A stretch of DNA of 64,000 bases from Rhynchonema sp. JSB1_4 (Eukaryota; Nematoda; Chromadorea; Monhysterida; Xyalidae). Location: assembly GCA_030248065.1 (NCBI GenBank), contig JASAMV010004502.1, positions 62,001 through 126,000 of the forward strand, in the 5' to 3' direction. A model generated the notes under the pieces. The model was not told the DNA's origin, did no database searches, and saw only the letters and a list, made by a program, of their open reading frames with translations. Of this stretch, positions 12,850 through 26,200 are shown piece by piece. The position numbers and the translations under genes are program-made. The stretch's first letter is position 1. Each line of letters begins with the position of its first letter.

Positions 12850-14267
12850 TCACGTGCTAATGTCCTTATTGAACAGTGATTTGATGTACTCGACGGCGGA
12901 CGTGAACTGAGTCCACCAGTAGGCATCCACGCCACTCATGTGACGCTCGTAGAAACCACGCACGTACTCGATGTTGGACAGCAGCGCCGATGGGTTGGCC
13001 TGAAAGAATTTGGGGTCTTGTAGCTTTTCTTTAATTTTGAATGTTCAAGCGATTGCAGATTACGGACTGAAAACGCAAGTGATGCTCTCGTGAAAGAGCG
13101 AACAGGCAAGTTGCACCACATACCAACTAAATCACTCACATTCGTGTTTTGTTGCAGTTCATTTGATTAATTCAGCCATTTTGCAGCTAACTGTCGTGGA
13201 ACCCGTTTAGTCATAAAAAACCTGGAATTATGAACTCACTTGAATCAAGACAAACACCAGAATCGGTGTGATATGATCGGCGGCTGGTGCCTGACCCTGC
13301 AAGGCCAGCAGACACAATTGTTCGATCGTGGTACAACAGCGCACGATACATGCCAGTTTGTCACGCGGCGATTTGTAGACATTGATCAACGAAATGGCCG
13401 CCTGTGCCGACGGCCACGGGCATTCGGCTAACAGCATCTGAAATCGCACATCACAGACTGATTTCGAAATTTTCGCTGAGTCACATTATCGAACAAAAAG
13501 CAAACTAAGAAACAATGTGTGGCAAGCGTAGTTCGACTATTTTAGTTGCAGCACACCGACCGTTGGTATGCCGAGAGCCGGATGCGTCGGCGTCATTCGC
13601 TTTGCCAATTTCTTCATGTGTTCGTGCAGCATCCTGCAATGATTCTCAGTAAAATGAGGGCCAAAAACGCCACAAAACTGCGCAAAAATCAGAACTCACT
13701 GGTCCCGATGTACATCTGCATCACCATTTGGGTACAACGCAGCCACATAGATTTGCGCAAACAACATTCGCTCAAGCGCCGTGTGCGCGCGACTGAAAAT
13801 CACACATAATTGATACTTTTTGCAATTATTTGTCAAAAAGTGCTGTTGTACAAAATTCAAACCTGATTTGCGTCTCATCCGCGGCACTCCATTGCCTTTC
13901 ATCGCGCATGAGTGCATACAGCTGCGACAAAATTTGCTCCACCAGATCCGTCTGCACAAAATTACTGTTTATTTTTCATTCTTGGTTTTTGTTTTTTTGT
14001 TGATGAAACTCACCGATTGGGATTTCTACCGAATCGACAAGTTACTAGTTTCAGGGTCTAGTCATATTCGCGTGAAACACAATCCACCCGGTCGTCCAAG
14101 CACGAAACCAAGCACACGACATCGTTACAAAACATTGACGTACCTTTTCATCAGTCATCACCAACTGCTGGAATTCAGTCATGAACTTGCGTAACGTCGC
14201 CTCGTGTCGTGTCAGGAAGAGTCGAACCAGTACTTCGATCATGCATTCAACGCTCAACGTGTGTTCG
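12850..14267 (-). other. gapvd1: Helical bundle and VPS9 (Rab5 GEF) domain exons
   Basis: Six exons (14267-14144, 13951-13863, 13792-13700, 13633-13561, 13437-13240, 12999-12850). Landmarks: ALERMLFAQIYVAALYPNGD, PWPSAQ, YKSPRDKLACIVRCC, the PxLVFVLIQANP core that contacts Rab GTPases, and a C-terminal YWWTQFTSAVEYIKS. Length and order fit the C terminus of GAPVD1. The protein ends SLFNKDIST. Confidence 0.88.
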
Positions 14268-17200
14268 CTGAAATATTAGACACCAGCTGATTATTTTTAT
14301 TGAGCGTTTTACACAAAATCGTTGGGCCGATTCAACCATTTCGTTTTTGTAAGCGGACTCTGGAATCTGTCAATTTTTGTTCAGGAAGTATTTGCTTGGG
14401 ACAGAGTTGGACCAGTTTTGACCAGACATGAGGTGTTTTAGGCTGATCAAGATTAGTGATTCGGCTCCGAGGATGCGAAAAGTTGACGGCCTGTTGCGTG
14501 CAAATCGGGTGCTATAATCTCAAACCACGACAAGCACAGTCCCCCTGAAGCAGAACTGCCCACTGGTCATCACAACGTACCGTTGCACCCTGACCAACAA
14601 TCTGTCGGTGAACGCTCGCATGTGCAACAGAGTCACCCTCGACTGTTGCAGGTAATTGACGTAGGACGACCGCAATCGATGTTCCTCTTTGATGCTTCGA
14701 ATCAATTTTCGCACTCTGCATTTATCAAAAATTGTCTTGTCTCGCGTTTCCTTGAAAACTCAGGCAAACACTTACGCAGAATTATCGAACATTGCCAAAC
14801 AGCGCAACACCTCGTGCAATTGCGCACACAATGCGGTTTGCTGAGTGTTGGTCGCCTCGGCCAGCAGCAGACGTAACAAGCGCATTAGTTCATCCGTGAT
14901 TTTTGCTTTGCTGAAAAAAAGCAAATAGCAACCGTTCAAAAAAAGAAAACGAAAGAGGCATCATCAGAAAAGTAGAGCTTACGATTGTTGTCCCATTAAT
15001 CCGGCTGATTGGGCTGTCGGTTGATTCAGTGCCTGCAAGTCAACAAATGACTAGTCACCATTAGGGTTAGAGGTCGGGGGGGTACCCGACACCCGACAGC
15101 CGACACCCGACATCTGGAAGTACCCGACACCCGACACCCGACATCTCAGAAAAAAAGCCGACACCCGACACCCGACAGTTGCAAAAAAACCCGACACCCG
15201 ACATCTAGTTTTTGAAAAAAACCCGACACCCGACACCTGTTTTTGGACCAAAAACAGGCAAATTTTTGCTCATTTGCATCATGAGTGCAATTTTTTGGCT
15301 CAAGTTACTGAATGCAAGTATTTTCACACGAAATAAATACCAAAATGTCACATTCTACGTCTTCGGAAACATTTGGTTCGAAGAAAATTTTCTCTCAAAA
15401 TTCTTCTCTCAGCAATACTGGTGTTTTGAATTGTAAGTGTCGGGTGTCGGCTGTCGGGTGTCGGGTCCGAAAAAACCCGACACCCGACATCTGGGGGTAC
15501 CCGACACCCGACACCCGACACCTACACTTTTTTGGCACCCGACACCCGACACCCGACAGCCGACACCCGACATCTCTCTAACCCTAGTCACCATCCTCTG
15601 GTCAAAAAAACACTTCGCACCTTACTTGAGTAAAATGTTTTGCGAACTTTATATAGCGTAAAGCAGCAAGCGAAATAGTCGATGCGGCCAACTCCATAAC
15701 AAAATTGAACCAAACACTCGTGTCCTATATATAAATACGCACCTGTTGTTGTCTCAACGCAGCGACAGCGGCCTGCGGATCTGCAGCGCCGGCCATAATC
15801 CACGCCTCATTCGCATTCGTCGGTGCATTGTTGTGTTGTTGTCGGGTGGGACTGGTCGCCGCACCAGCACTGTTGCACGGCAGGCATTCGACGTCGATCG
15901 ACGACAGCACAAGACGCAACTTGCGTTTCGTGTCCAGGAACGCCTGTACGACTTACGAGTGCAAGGTCTGCTGGGTTGACTTACTACGTTTCATCGTATT
16001 TCTTGACTGGTTGTTCTATTGCATCTCTTTTGTAAGTCATTCAAAATTATGTTTTTCGAAAATTCAACTGTCTTCAATTCTGTTTTTTGTCTGCGACGAA
16101 TAACCTCATGACAAAGATGAAAGCTCATGTCAACTGCTATGTCACAGCGCATAATCCGATTAAACATAAGCGAACATCGGGAAAAACTTAATCAGAACTA
16201 ACATTCCAAAAGCGTGAGCAACGCCCGAAAAAATGCCTTGATGTCTCGACAACAAAACAGTTTCAATATTCTAGGTAACGAAAACAAAGGGTCCAACCTG
16301 ACATCTAGTGACATTCTCTGGGTCATAATACGGTCTAGCGGCGGTCGTAGCAGCATTAGATGTCAACGTCTGGGTTTGTTCATCTCCATTCACTGTGATT
16401 CGGGTCGTTGTCGCCGTGGTGGCTGAAAATAATAAGACTATTTTTTGTGTCACTTCCGCTTGTCATTTTTCAGTCTTAGTTTTGTTGGCTTTTTCAGCTG
16501 TTGTCAAAAGAATCATTGGTTGAATACTGTTTTAGCACTAGGTTTTAAGTCAACCATGAAACATATTCCCGTTCATACAGGTGAAATACCAGCAGCAACG
16601 CGAACAAAAAAATATTATGTTTGCAATCGAATATCTCTTACGAGCAGCGCTGTATTTGTTGAGTATCTCGTCAGCGGTCATGCCCGACGATAGATTGCCA
16701 GTCGAGCCAGACTTGTCCGATTGTATGTTGCTGCCCGGCGCCGGTCCGAGACCAGCAGCTACATTGATGCCTGTCTTGGTCGGTTTGCCTGCACCGGCCA
16801 TGTCATCAAGGGTACGAGAGCTGCTCACCTGGAGTCGTACGTTCGTTCTTTGAACCAACAATATTTCGAGAGTTAACGATTATGACGCAGTTGTGATCAG
16901 CGTGACTACCGAATCCGGTGGAATCGGTAAATCTCGAAACACCATTCAATTGATGCAGTGGCACACTTTGTCGTGAACAAGGCAGAATGTATCAAAAGCG
17001 GAGCGATCATCATCAAATTCTTGAGTTCGATCATCTACTGTATATTTCGCTCGAAAACATGTGGAGCACAATTTACATAAAACATGCCAAAACGCACCGT
17101 ATGACCGCCGCGCGATCCGCCACGCGAGCCACGGAAAGGCGACAGATTCTTGCTGGTATGCGTGCGGAATGAGTCGCCCACTTTCTGCTGCAGATCGTGA

Positions 17201-20200
17201 AAGAAACCAGACTTTTTCTGTCCGACCACTTCTTTGGTCGGTGCGTGTGCGTTGCTGCTTTTCGGCGTCGATTCTGTGGATTTGACAGCGGCCGAACCGT
17301 TGCCCAGTTTGGCATTCACGTCTGTGGTCTTTCCGTGACCGCCAACAGCTACAGGCGCGTTGCCGTTATTGAACAACTGATTGAAATTCAGCGCGTCTTT
17401 CCCAGTTTTCTGCTGCTGTGCGCCATTCAGTGGAGTGCTATGATGTTTCTGCAGTGTTTTCTGCGACGACGTTGTCTTGGACGAATGATGTTTCATCGAC
17501 CGACTGCTCGGTTGTTTTGCTGCTTGCGCACTGGCTGAGGATCCAAATCGGCCACCGGCTTGCTGAGCACCCACACGATTGTGCGTGCCTGAGCGTTTAT
17601 CGGACCCGGCCGTCGTTAGGATACCTAAAAAATACATTTTTAGTAAACACTGGTACGCATGTCACAATGTCAGTCGCAATACGAGGTAAAAAAGAGCTTT
17701 CAAAACGCGCATAAAATGCCTACGCCAGATTGATAAATTGCCAGTGTGTCGAATAGGTTCAGCAAAACAGAGCAGTGAGTTCGTGGTTGGCTCGGCAAGC
17801 GATTCACGTCACCAATGCAAAGATAGATCAAACGACCACAAAACAAATCTAAACGGCACTCGAGGTCTATCATGAATAAAACGCTAACCGCCAGTCGTCG
17901 GTGGTGACTGACGTAAGATCGAGTGATGCGCGCCAGCAGGACCCGTTGGTTTCGGCGTCGCTCCCGAACTGCGCAGTTTGGGACGGGACTGCTGTTGTTG
18001 ATGTTGTGGCTGTTGCACACTCGACGAACTATTCGTGGGCGTCGCTTGCGACTGAAAATTTCAGGCTGCGGTGCATAGCGCTCAACTCAACACAACGTGA
18101 GACAAATAATGTTGGTGAGGAATTTCCGCGGCAACCGCGCTGTAAAACCAGAAAACACCCAAAAGCGCACAAAAAACGTTGATAACGCGATGTTCCGTCA
18201 GAACATCCACGGGTCTTGGTTATCATTTGAAAAATGCCAACACACAAAAACAACCACTTTCGACAACCCAAGTTTCGTACCTGCACAATGGGTTCATCTC
18301 CATCCGTAGTCACCACCACAACCGCATCCGTGCTGGCAGTCGCTTGCACTGGCGTATCGTCACCGTCTTGTGCCACGTCATTGACTGTGAAACATCAACT
18401 AGGTTAGAGGCTGCACCTAACCGTGAAATAAATAGTGAAACACCAACTGGACAGTTTGCGCACGGCCTGGTTCACATCATTGTTGATTTTGCCACGCAAA
18501 TGTGGCTGGGGTGGTGCACTGAACGTTGAAGCATCACCGAAACTGCCACGCGATGAGGGCGGTGCCGGAAATTCGCTCGTGTATGTGGAGCCGGTTTCGT
18601 CAGGGTAGTCCCTGAAATGGAGGTGTTCAACGTTTCAAGCTGCTGGATCAATTGTATTGATTGAACAGCACTGCAAAAAATGACATTTGAAGATCACAGC
18701 AGTGTGTTTATTCCCGGTTTGTCCTGTATGTATTATACTCACAACAGACGGTGAAGGGATGCGAGAGCATTGTGTGACTGTTGTATTTAGCAAATTATTG
18801 AAAAAATTAATTTGGAGTCCTGTCTACGCCTAGGTTTCGCGGGGTATTCGAGACCATCGGCGTGACGTTGTGCCCCCCGCTCGTCAGCCGAATAGCACAA
18901 TCGCCATGTGAAACTTGGTGAAACCATGGGCGGGGGAACGTCAGCTTGAGCCAATTCACCAGAGGGCGATTGGCTGGTCACAGTGCGGTCAAAAAGATAT
19001 CGTTGCTCAGAAATGCAGGAAAAACATGCAAGAAAAACAACAACAAACCGTGAGAACTCAGATTCAACATCTGATTTCGAGTAAAACGAACTGCCCGATG
19101 ATTGGCGACGCAGATTCTCCTTCGTCAACGGTGCACCCGAGGATGTGGTCGCTGACGTGGTCATTATGGACACAATAGCAGACGTGGCTGGGCCTGCAAA
19201 TGGCATAGTGAACTTGCTGACCGGCGGAATTGAACAGAGAAATTGTGAACAGGCTGGCTGGTCATAATAGCACTCGTGAAACATTGCAACTGGCGCAGTT
19301 GGGAAATGGAAACATTCTCACACCGAGCGCACATTTTTGAACATTTTCGATAATTTTTATTGTTTGCACCGATTTTCAGTTTTCAGCAAGACGAAGAATA
19401 TCCAGTAAGAACAAAGACGAAGAATATCCAGTAAGAACAACATCTTATGTATATTCAAGAAGGACACATTCTCGTGAAACATAACTTCATAAGCGACAAC
19501 ATGTTCTCGCAAACTCAAAATCAACATTGAGTCCACATCTCACAATTTCCGAGCTGGGACATTCAATTTCGGAACAGGGTAGGACCTCAATGAGGTCGGA
19601 GTAAATTTTCACAGGTAGGCTTTGGAGTTACACTCGATCTCCAGGATCAGAGGTCCGTCTCAGAGCCGAGTCAGCATTTGTTCGCTAAATATGGCTCCAT
19701 GTGCTGGCATTAAAACCAATTAGCAACACAACAAATCCAGCATCACTTACCAGTTTCAGTATTGGTCGGTCCATTCGAGTTCTCTTGCACACGTGGTGTC
19801 TCGTTGTTGCTGTTCGCATGTCCAGTCACACTAGAGCCGACACTGCTCACAGCCGGGATCGAACGGGACACCGATGCCATACGCGAATACTCACTGCCGG
19901 CTGTGGCTGGACAAAATAGTAGATCCAACAATAAAATCCGTCCGTAAAATAAAGCCACATGAAGAATTCGTGGCTGCGATTTTCTTGCAGAGTGATGTGA
20001 AGAAGTTTAGAATCCAGAACTGCAGTTGAGAAACAGAACACCCCAAATCTCATAGGACGCAGCATTGCCGCATGGACGCTTGGCAATCTTTTAGGTCAGG
20101 TGTGTTACTCGAAAAGATAAAACAGGGCAATACTTTTGGTTAACGTTCAAGAAACTTTTGCTCGGGTGAAAAATGATCATTCAGATTTCCGAGTGTTTGA

Positions 20201-23200
20201 CAAAGTCCGAGACCAACTGATCAACGTTGTTGCTATGTCCCGCCGGTATGAATCGTAAACTCAGAAACGTCAAGTCAACTAACCGGCAGTGGATATGGCG
20301 TCACATTCATCAACATCGGGTTCGGCTTCCAGTCCCGGTATCTGTTCCGGTTCCCCGAGTTCCAAATCAATCGCAGCCCCGCCCACAGCTACAACATCCT
20401 CATCGTCATTGGCCGCCGCCGTTGCCGCAGCTGCCGCCACTGCACCTGCTAGAAACATTTGGAATGCTTTTTAATAGTTTTAGCAAAATGTCCCAACAGT
20501 AGTAATTATTTGTCACGAATTTTTCTAATTTTGCCAACACACTCGATCCTGGTTCCGCATTCACTCGGTTGCATTACACGTTCCGCTCTCAAGCGAAGCC
20601 GTTGTGGTTTACCGCCGTCAATCGTGCGTACTCCGCCAAAATCCGTCCAAAGATAACCACAAAGCGATAAAAATGTTTCCACTCAGTGTGAAAAGCGTGT
20701 CGAAAATCACTGTGATCAATACGCCGTTCTGCTCGAAAGAAAACCATCTACCGTGAATTTACCCGCAAATGTTTCGACTGACAGTGAAGTATGCAGAGAT
20801 AGCAATTTATTTTCACTGATACTCGAGCCAAGATTGGCAAAACTCAAAAAATTGCCCCCAAACGACAACGGACCAATCAATTCATTATCGACGTCAATCA
20901 ACTGTTGAATCATGTCGTCGTCCTGTCTGGATGGCGCGTTCGTGTCCGCCTCCGAATCGGATGCGATCGCGTCCACCGACCACGTGTCCGATCGGTCGTC
21001 CACGCCAAGGCCGGCACCCACGTTGTTGCCACTGCCTGCAGCATCGAAAAACGGGTAACGTTCTTGGTGATTATTCGTTGAAATGTGCGTGCCAGGGAGG
21101 CCGCCGTCTAGCTCACTTGTTTCGAGATACATAAAGGCAAACACGAGCCCGATTTCGGAGGTGGTGTGCTTACAAAACGAATAGAAAAAGAAAATCCTCA
21201 TGCACCACGTTCTATTCTGCAACGTGCGTCATTTCCCAAATCAGCAACCACGTACGAATGTTTCACTATTCTGCCACCTCCGAAATCGGGCGCGTGTTGG
21301 CGTAGTGTTACTATAGCTTTTCCAGCTTTATTCAAGATACCCTCACGATTACTGAACCAAACTTTACCAAGATTTACTTGGTTAACTGAAATACGTATTG
21401 CAAAACATTTGACGGTGCTGAGCTTGATGCTTGAAGTTCTGTTAACGAGAAAAACAACAAGCACAAGTTGTATTCCAAAAGAACCTAAAAAGCATGCTCG
21501 AAATTACAGTTTACATTTTTGTCATTACGGTCCCGCACAATTCACAATCAGAGCTCAGGAGGCACACACGCATTGACAAATGCACCTTTTCTTTGGTATT
21601 TCCTTTCACTGTACTTCAACGAAATAATAAATCTGGACACCCAACCTTTCCGCTGTCTAGCATCATGTGCACAAGTGAACAGCCAATCAGCAGCCCTGTC
21701 CATGACGCCCTTGTGTTTGCGCAGCGCCCGAACGCAAAGCGCGTGCTCGAAACCGAATTGCATCAACATCGCAACTGCTGGGTCTTCTGGACCACCCGCT
21801 GCTGTAAAAATGTTGGTATTGGTTGGGGACTTCTTCTCCACAGACAGAAGAGAACTGGGCAACAACCATGCGTCAGTGGGTCATTGCTACAATATCAACA
21901 AAATCATGACTCAAGTTGAGGCACACCAACAGCTATGACGTCAGATAAAACATGCATTTCGGTGCTCTTTTGTTTTTTCCGTCAACGTTGAATTTCATTT
22001 TTTTTAATTCAGCAAGTCTCAGCTGACGATTATTTTGCCTTTTCTGAGTCGAGTGTGACATTTAGTACGAGGTCTCACCACGACAAGAACATGACATAAT
22101 TGACTGGGACCAACCATTTCCAGCAGCAGCATGCAGCACATGTTCCTCTCTGATCAGATCGAGTCGGTGCATATCTGGTGGTTGACCTGGGATAACGTCC
22201 GGCAGACCACCGGCCGGGACGATACCGCCCGGTGCCTAAAATATGGGCAAAACATCAATTGCACACACTTTCGCTGAAAACTATCGTTTGTATAAGTACG
22301 CTGATGGTGTCCACTGAAAACATTGCGCAAAACGGTGTCACCCAGCAGCAACGCCGATTTCGGTGCTATCTCGAACCCACCTGCATGGCATGTGCCCCCT
22401 CCTGTCCGCCACCCTCATTGTCAGACGCGACCACATCCGTTGACCACGAGTCCGACACGAGCGAGTGCGTTTCGTCACCTAAACGGGAACAAAACAGATC
22501 AGACTCGTTGAATTTCTCTCAAAATTTATAAAAAAGAGAAACGCACGAAATTGTCGTTCATGCCCGGCTGGTTGGGGCAGGCCAAATTTCCCAAATTTAT
22601 CCTCAATATCCTCTCGATTCTCGCGTGGTTTCTGCACAGTCACAGGCAAATGGGGCAGGTTTCGTTCAGCAATCGGGATGCCTTGACGCGACGATGTGGC
22701 ATCTTCGGCGTCATCCGCTGCTGAAAAGTGTAGAATAATTTGACACCAATTTGAGCACTATCACATTCTTATTCTGAAAAGTTTTTGTCAATGAAAATAA
22801 TCATTTAATTATCGCCACAATACGCAGCACAGTATTGCCGACGCGAAAAAGCCGTAATCCTTCCCCCTTTCTTCTTCCAGGTTTGGCGCGTTTCCCGCGG
22901 GCAGTGGGCGATAGTTGAAACTCACTTCGACTCAGGTATCGGGGGCAGCCCCAACAATTACCACAACCATCGGCACGGCGCAATAATAGACAAGCTGTGC
23001 TTGCACATCCGAGATGTAGATCGGTTCAATCTGTTTTGTTTTTCGTAACATAAGCCTGAGCCCGATTGGAGTAATAGCAAAAATATGACGAGCCAATGAC
23101 TGGTCATAGACTCGTGAAGCATAAGGCAATGATGGTGACAATATTGATCACCTGACATTCTGTCACTGGCATTCCAGAAACGCCAATACAAACTGAAAGA

Positions 23201-26200
23201 AAAATCAAGAATCCAACCTGCTTCTGCAGCCGCACCACCGACGGTTTCGTTGCCACGCTGGATCGACGACGGTGTTTCACGACCAGAGATGGACGGCGAT
23301 CTACAAATGCGTCATTTTTCGTCGAAATTTTACAACGAAAACATAAAGTAACATGCAGTTCCATTACTAACCCTCGACCGCTGACATTGGCCGAAATTGG
23401 TCCGACATCCGACAGATTGTCGGGCACAGTCGATACGACATCTTCGGGGTTGGTCAATCCATCCAAACTGCTGCTCAATGACGCACGATCGCTGCACGCC
23501 TCGGTGTCCATTTCACTTGTGCCTGATTTATCAAGGGCAATCGTTGGAACACATTATTATATTTGAAAAGAGGGTTTTCGATTTGTCTTCTTCTCTTTTG
23601 CTTTTGCTGCACGCGCAATTAAATAAGAAGGAAAACAAAACCATGCTATTTACTTATAACTTGCCTGGCCGTGCAGCGTTCTCTGCGTGAGCATCCATTT
23701 TTTACAGCAAAATAAAGCAAACTAGCAAGTCAGGATGCACTCACCAACGCTTTCCGTTTCCAAAAACCGAGTGCGTTTCTCCGTCGGTTTGTCAGCGGAC
23801 GGATGTCGCGCTCTGATGCGCAACATGAATGTATCTTCGCTCGTCAGACCAACAGTCGGTCGCTCGTCGTCAACCTGAGTCAGGACACAAAACCAAGATT
23901 CAAAATCAGGATCGTACTAACAATAATTTACGTCAGTCAAACCCACCGAAAGCATCATGACAACATGGCCACCTTGTTGATCAGGCAACGGGGATGCGGA
24001 TTGTATCGATGTGTTTAGGCCAGATTTGTTGGGTGAATTGCTCTCCGATTGATCACCCGATCCGGTCAGTGTGCTGAGTCGGTGGTAGCTGCCGCTGCGC
24101 ACTGGAATACGTAAAATATAAAAATTAGAAGAACAAAACAGAAACATATATACAAAAAATCAACTCTTAAAAACCAACCTTTATTAACGAGCGATCCGAC
24201 AGTTTTCTTCGACGACGACCCTGTGGACTGCGTTTGTTGCGGAGTCGGATTCGGACTGGAGCTGCGCGACCCACCAGATTTGGGTGGTTTATCCAGTTGG
24301 TCATTGATTCCGGTTCGCAAATGCGCGGGCACACGACGCACGAGACTGCCGAGCTCGGTGAAGGTGCGTTCATTGGGTTGGGCATCCAACACTGGCAGCA
24401 TACAATCGTAGAGGAAATGTAGCTGAAGAAAATGACGTCTGATTGTGGTTCGGCAGTTAACCTACCTTATTTGATAAACACATGCACAATTTAGTTAGTT
24501 CCACTGCCCGCGTCCCGCTTCTAACCAGCAATTTCAATTGTTCTTCCGTGATCAATGAAACGGGCCTGTTCAGATTTCTGGTCGAATCGTCTTCGTTGGT
24601 CGGATAGAGCGATGCGAGACTCTCAATTGTGCTCGATTCGAGCAGCCCGGTGATTATTGACGACACGCAATCCTAAAAGCGGAAAACGTCAATAGAATAC
24701 GACCAGAATAGGGTGTAAATTCGAAAGTGTTATGCATAAAAATCACGAACCTGTTCAAACAGCGAGTACAGATCCATACACTTTTCGTCCACTTGTTCCC
24801 AGGGAAGCACAGCCAGCGTTTGCAGTATCTGACCGACCTGAACGAAAAAATGTTTCTAGTATCGTGTTTGTACGTTAGCACACGTGCACGACACTCGATC
24901 GCATTTCTCGTATGTCATAAAGCATAAATCAAAACACTGAACAGCATAATTTCAAAATCTGACAGGCACCTGCATCAAATTGAATCTGGCAATATTCGTA
25001 ATGGGCGTGTCGGAAATGATACCGAGCGGTTCGGGATTGGTCACTGCTGGACAGATGAAACAGGTGAAGATCAGGTCGGTGCACAACAATCGGATCTCAC
25101 GCTCAGACACTTGGCCAGCACTGGCCAGTTGTTGGTGTAAAGTGCGGACGAGCCAGGCAAGTGGTGAAGGGAAGTACACCATGCACTTGAAAATTCCTGT
25201 GAGAAATTGTGGTTTCTTAATTTTGCTTCGATGATCAAACAGCGAACATCAATGTGCAAACTGAAAAACACACCGTCGACAAATTTAGCAGCAATCGCCA
25301 CCAGTTTGCTGACAATAACGGAGCGATAAGCGGCCATGGCTTCCTACAACACAAACAAACAGTCTTTATGAATTTGTTGTCAACAAATGACAGCTGCCAC
25401 TATCACCTTCAAGGCAGTGTAGTTCCTGGTCCGGCGGGGAAATTAGTGTACCTCCCTACTTTTTCGGAGGGGAAATTAGTGTACCTCCCTGGGGGGAAGG
25501 GGGGAAGACCAAAAATCAGGAAAAAGTCACTTTTTGAGGTAGAAAATTTGACCTATTTTTACACCTTTTTGGAAAAAATTCTTCATAAACAGGGTATTTT
25601 GCCGATTTTGAGATTAGTGTACTAGTGCCTTGGTCGGAGAAATTAGTGTACCTTAGGGGGGTCCCCCCTCCCCCAGGAACTACACTGTCACCTTGTGCTC
25701 CTTAGTGCCTTCCGGTCCGAATTTGCGAAGTCGTTGGTCGGGTGGGAATCGAATGAGGTGTTTGGAAGGGTCGATGTCAAGAAACAGCTCATCCTGACTG
25801 AGCAGATCCATAATCGGCTCGTGCAGCGCTGCTGTGAGGAAGACCTGCAGAACAAAGTGCCATAAAATGCCATAAGATTTTGGAGTGAAGAATACATGAA
25901 AACTACCTTCGCAGAAAAGAGCCCATCGGCGAACAGCTTGTAAAGACGCGAAAATGCGCATTTCTCTCGTCGCAATTTCTGTCGCGGATTCGAGCTGGCC
26001 ACAATCTGACGACGCATCAGATGATTGAGCGATTCGAGAGCCTGAAACAAATTGCTTTACTATTTTATTGCACCAACCCATTCAGCAAACTTTTCACAAA
26101 ACGCGAAATAAGCAAGACTTCTACCAACCTGTCTTTCGTCAATCGGCAACAGGCAGCAGCCGTACAACGACGAGAACATAATAAAGCACATATTGAACGT

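Noticed and set aside
15062..15586. Interstitial telomere repeat or chromosome end
   Set aside because: TTAGGG-like sequence is limited to the element's own ends, with 8-bp target duplications on both sides.
15409..15594. Repeated Cys-Arg-Val-Ser-Gly frames at 15.1-15.6 and 56.6-57.1 kb
   Set aside because: Products of the CCCGACA subterminal arrays of the TAGGGTTAG elements, not proteins.
18810..18978. Open frame with SPSGELAQADVPPPMVSPSF as a possible GAPVD1 exon
   Set aside because: Joining 19049 directly to 18611 keeps phase and gives family-like sequence, while this piece offers no donor of the right phase.
22930..23015. Open frame with CGNCWGCPRYLSR as a possible GAPVD1 exon
   Set aside because: Both neighbours are phase 1 and join directly; the piece lacks a good acceptor and shows no family similarity.
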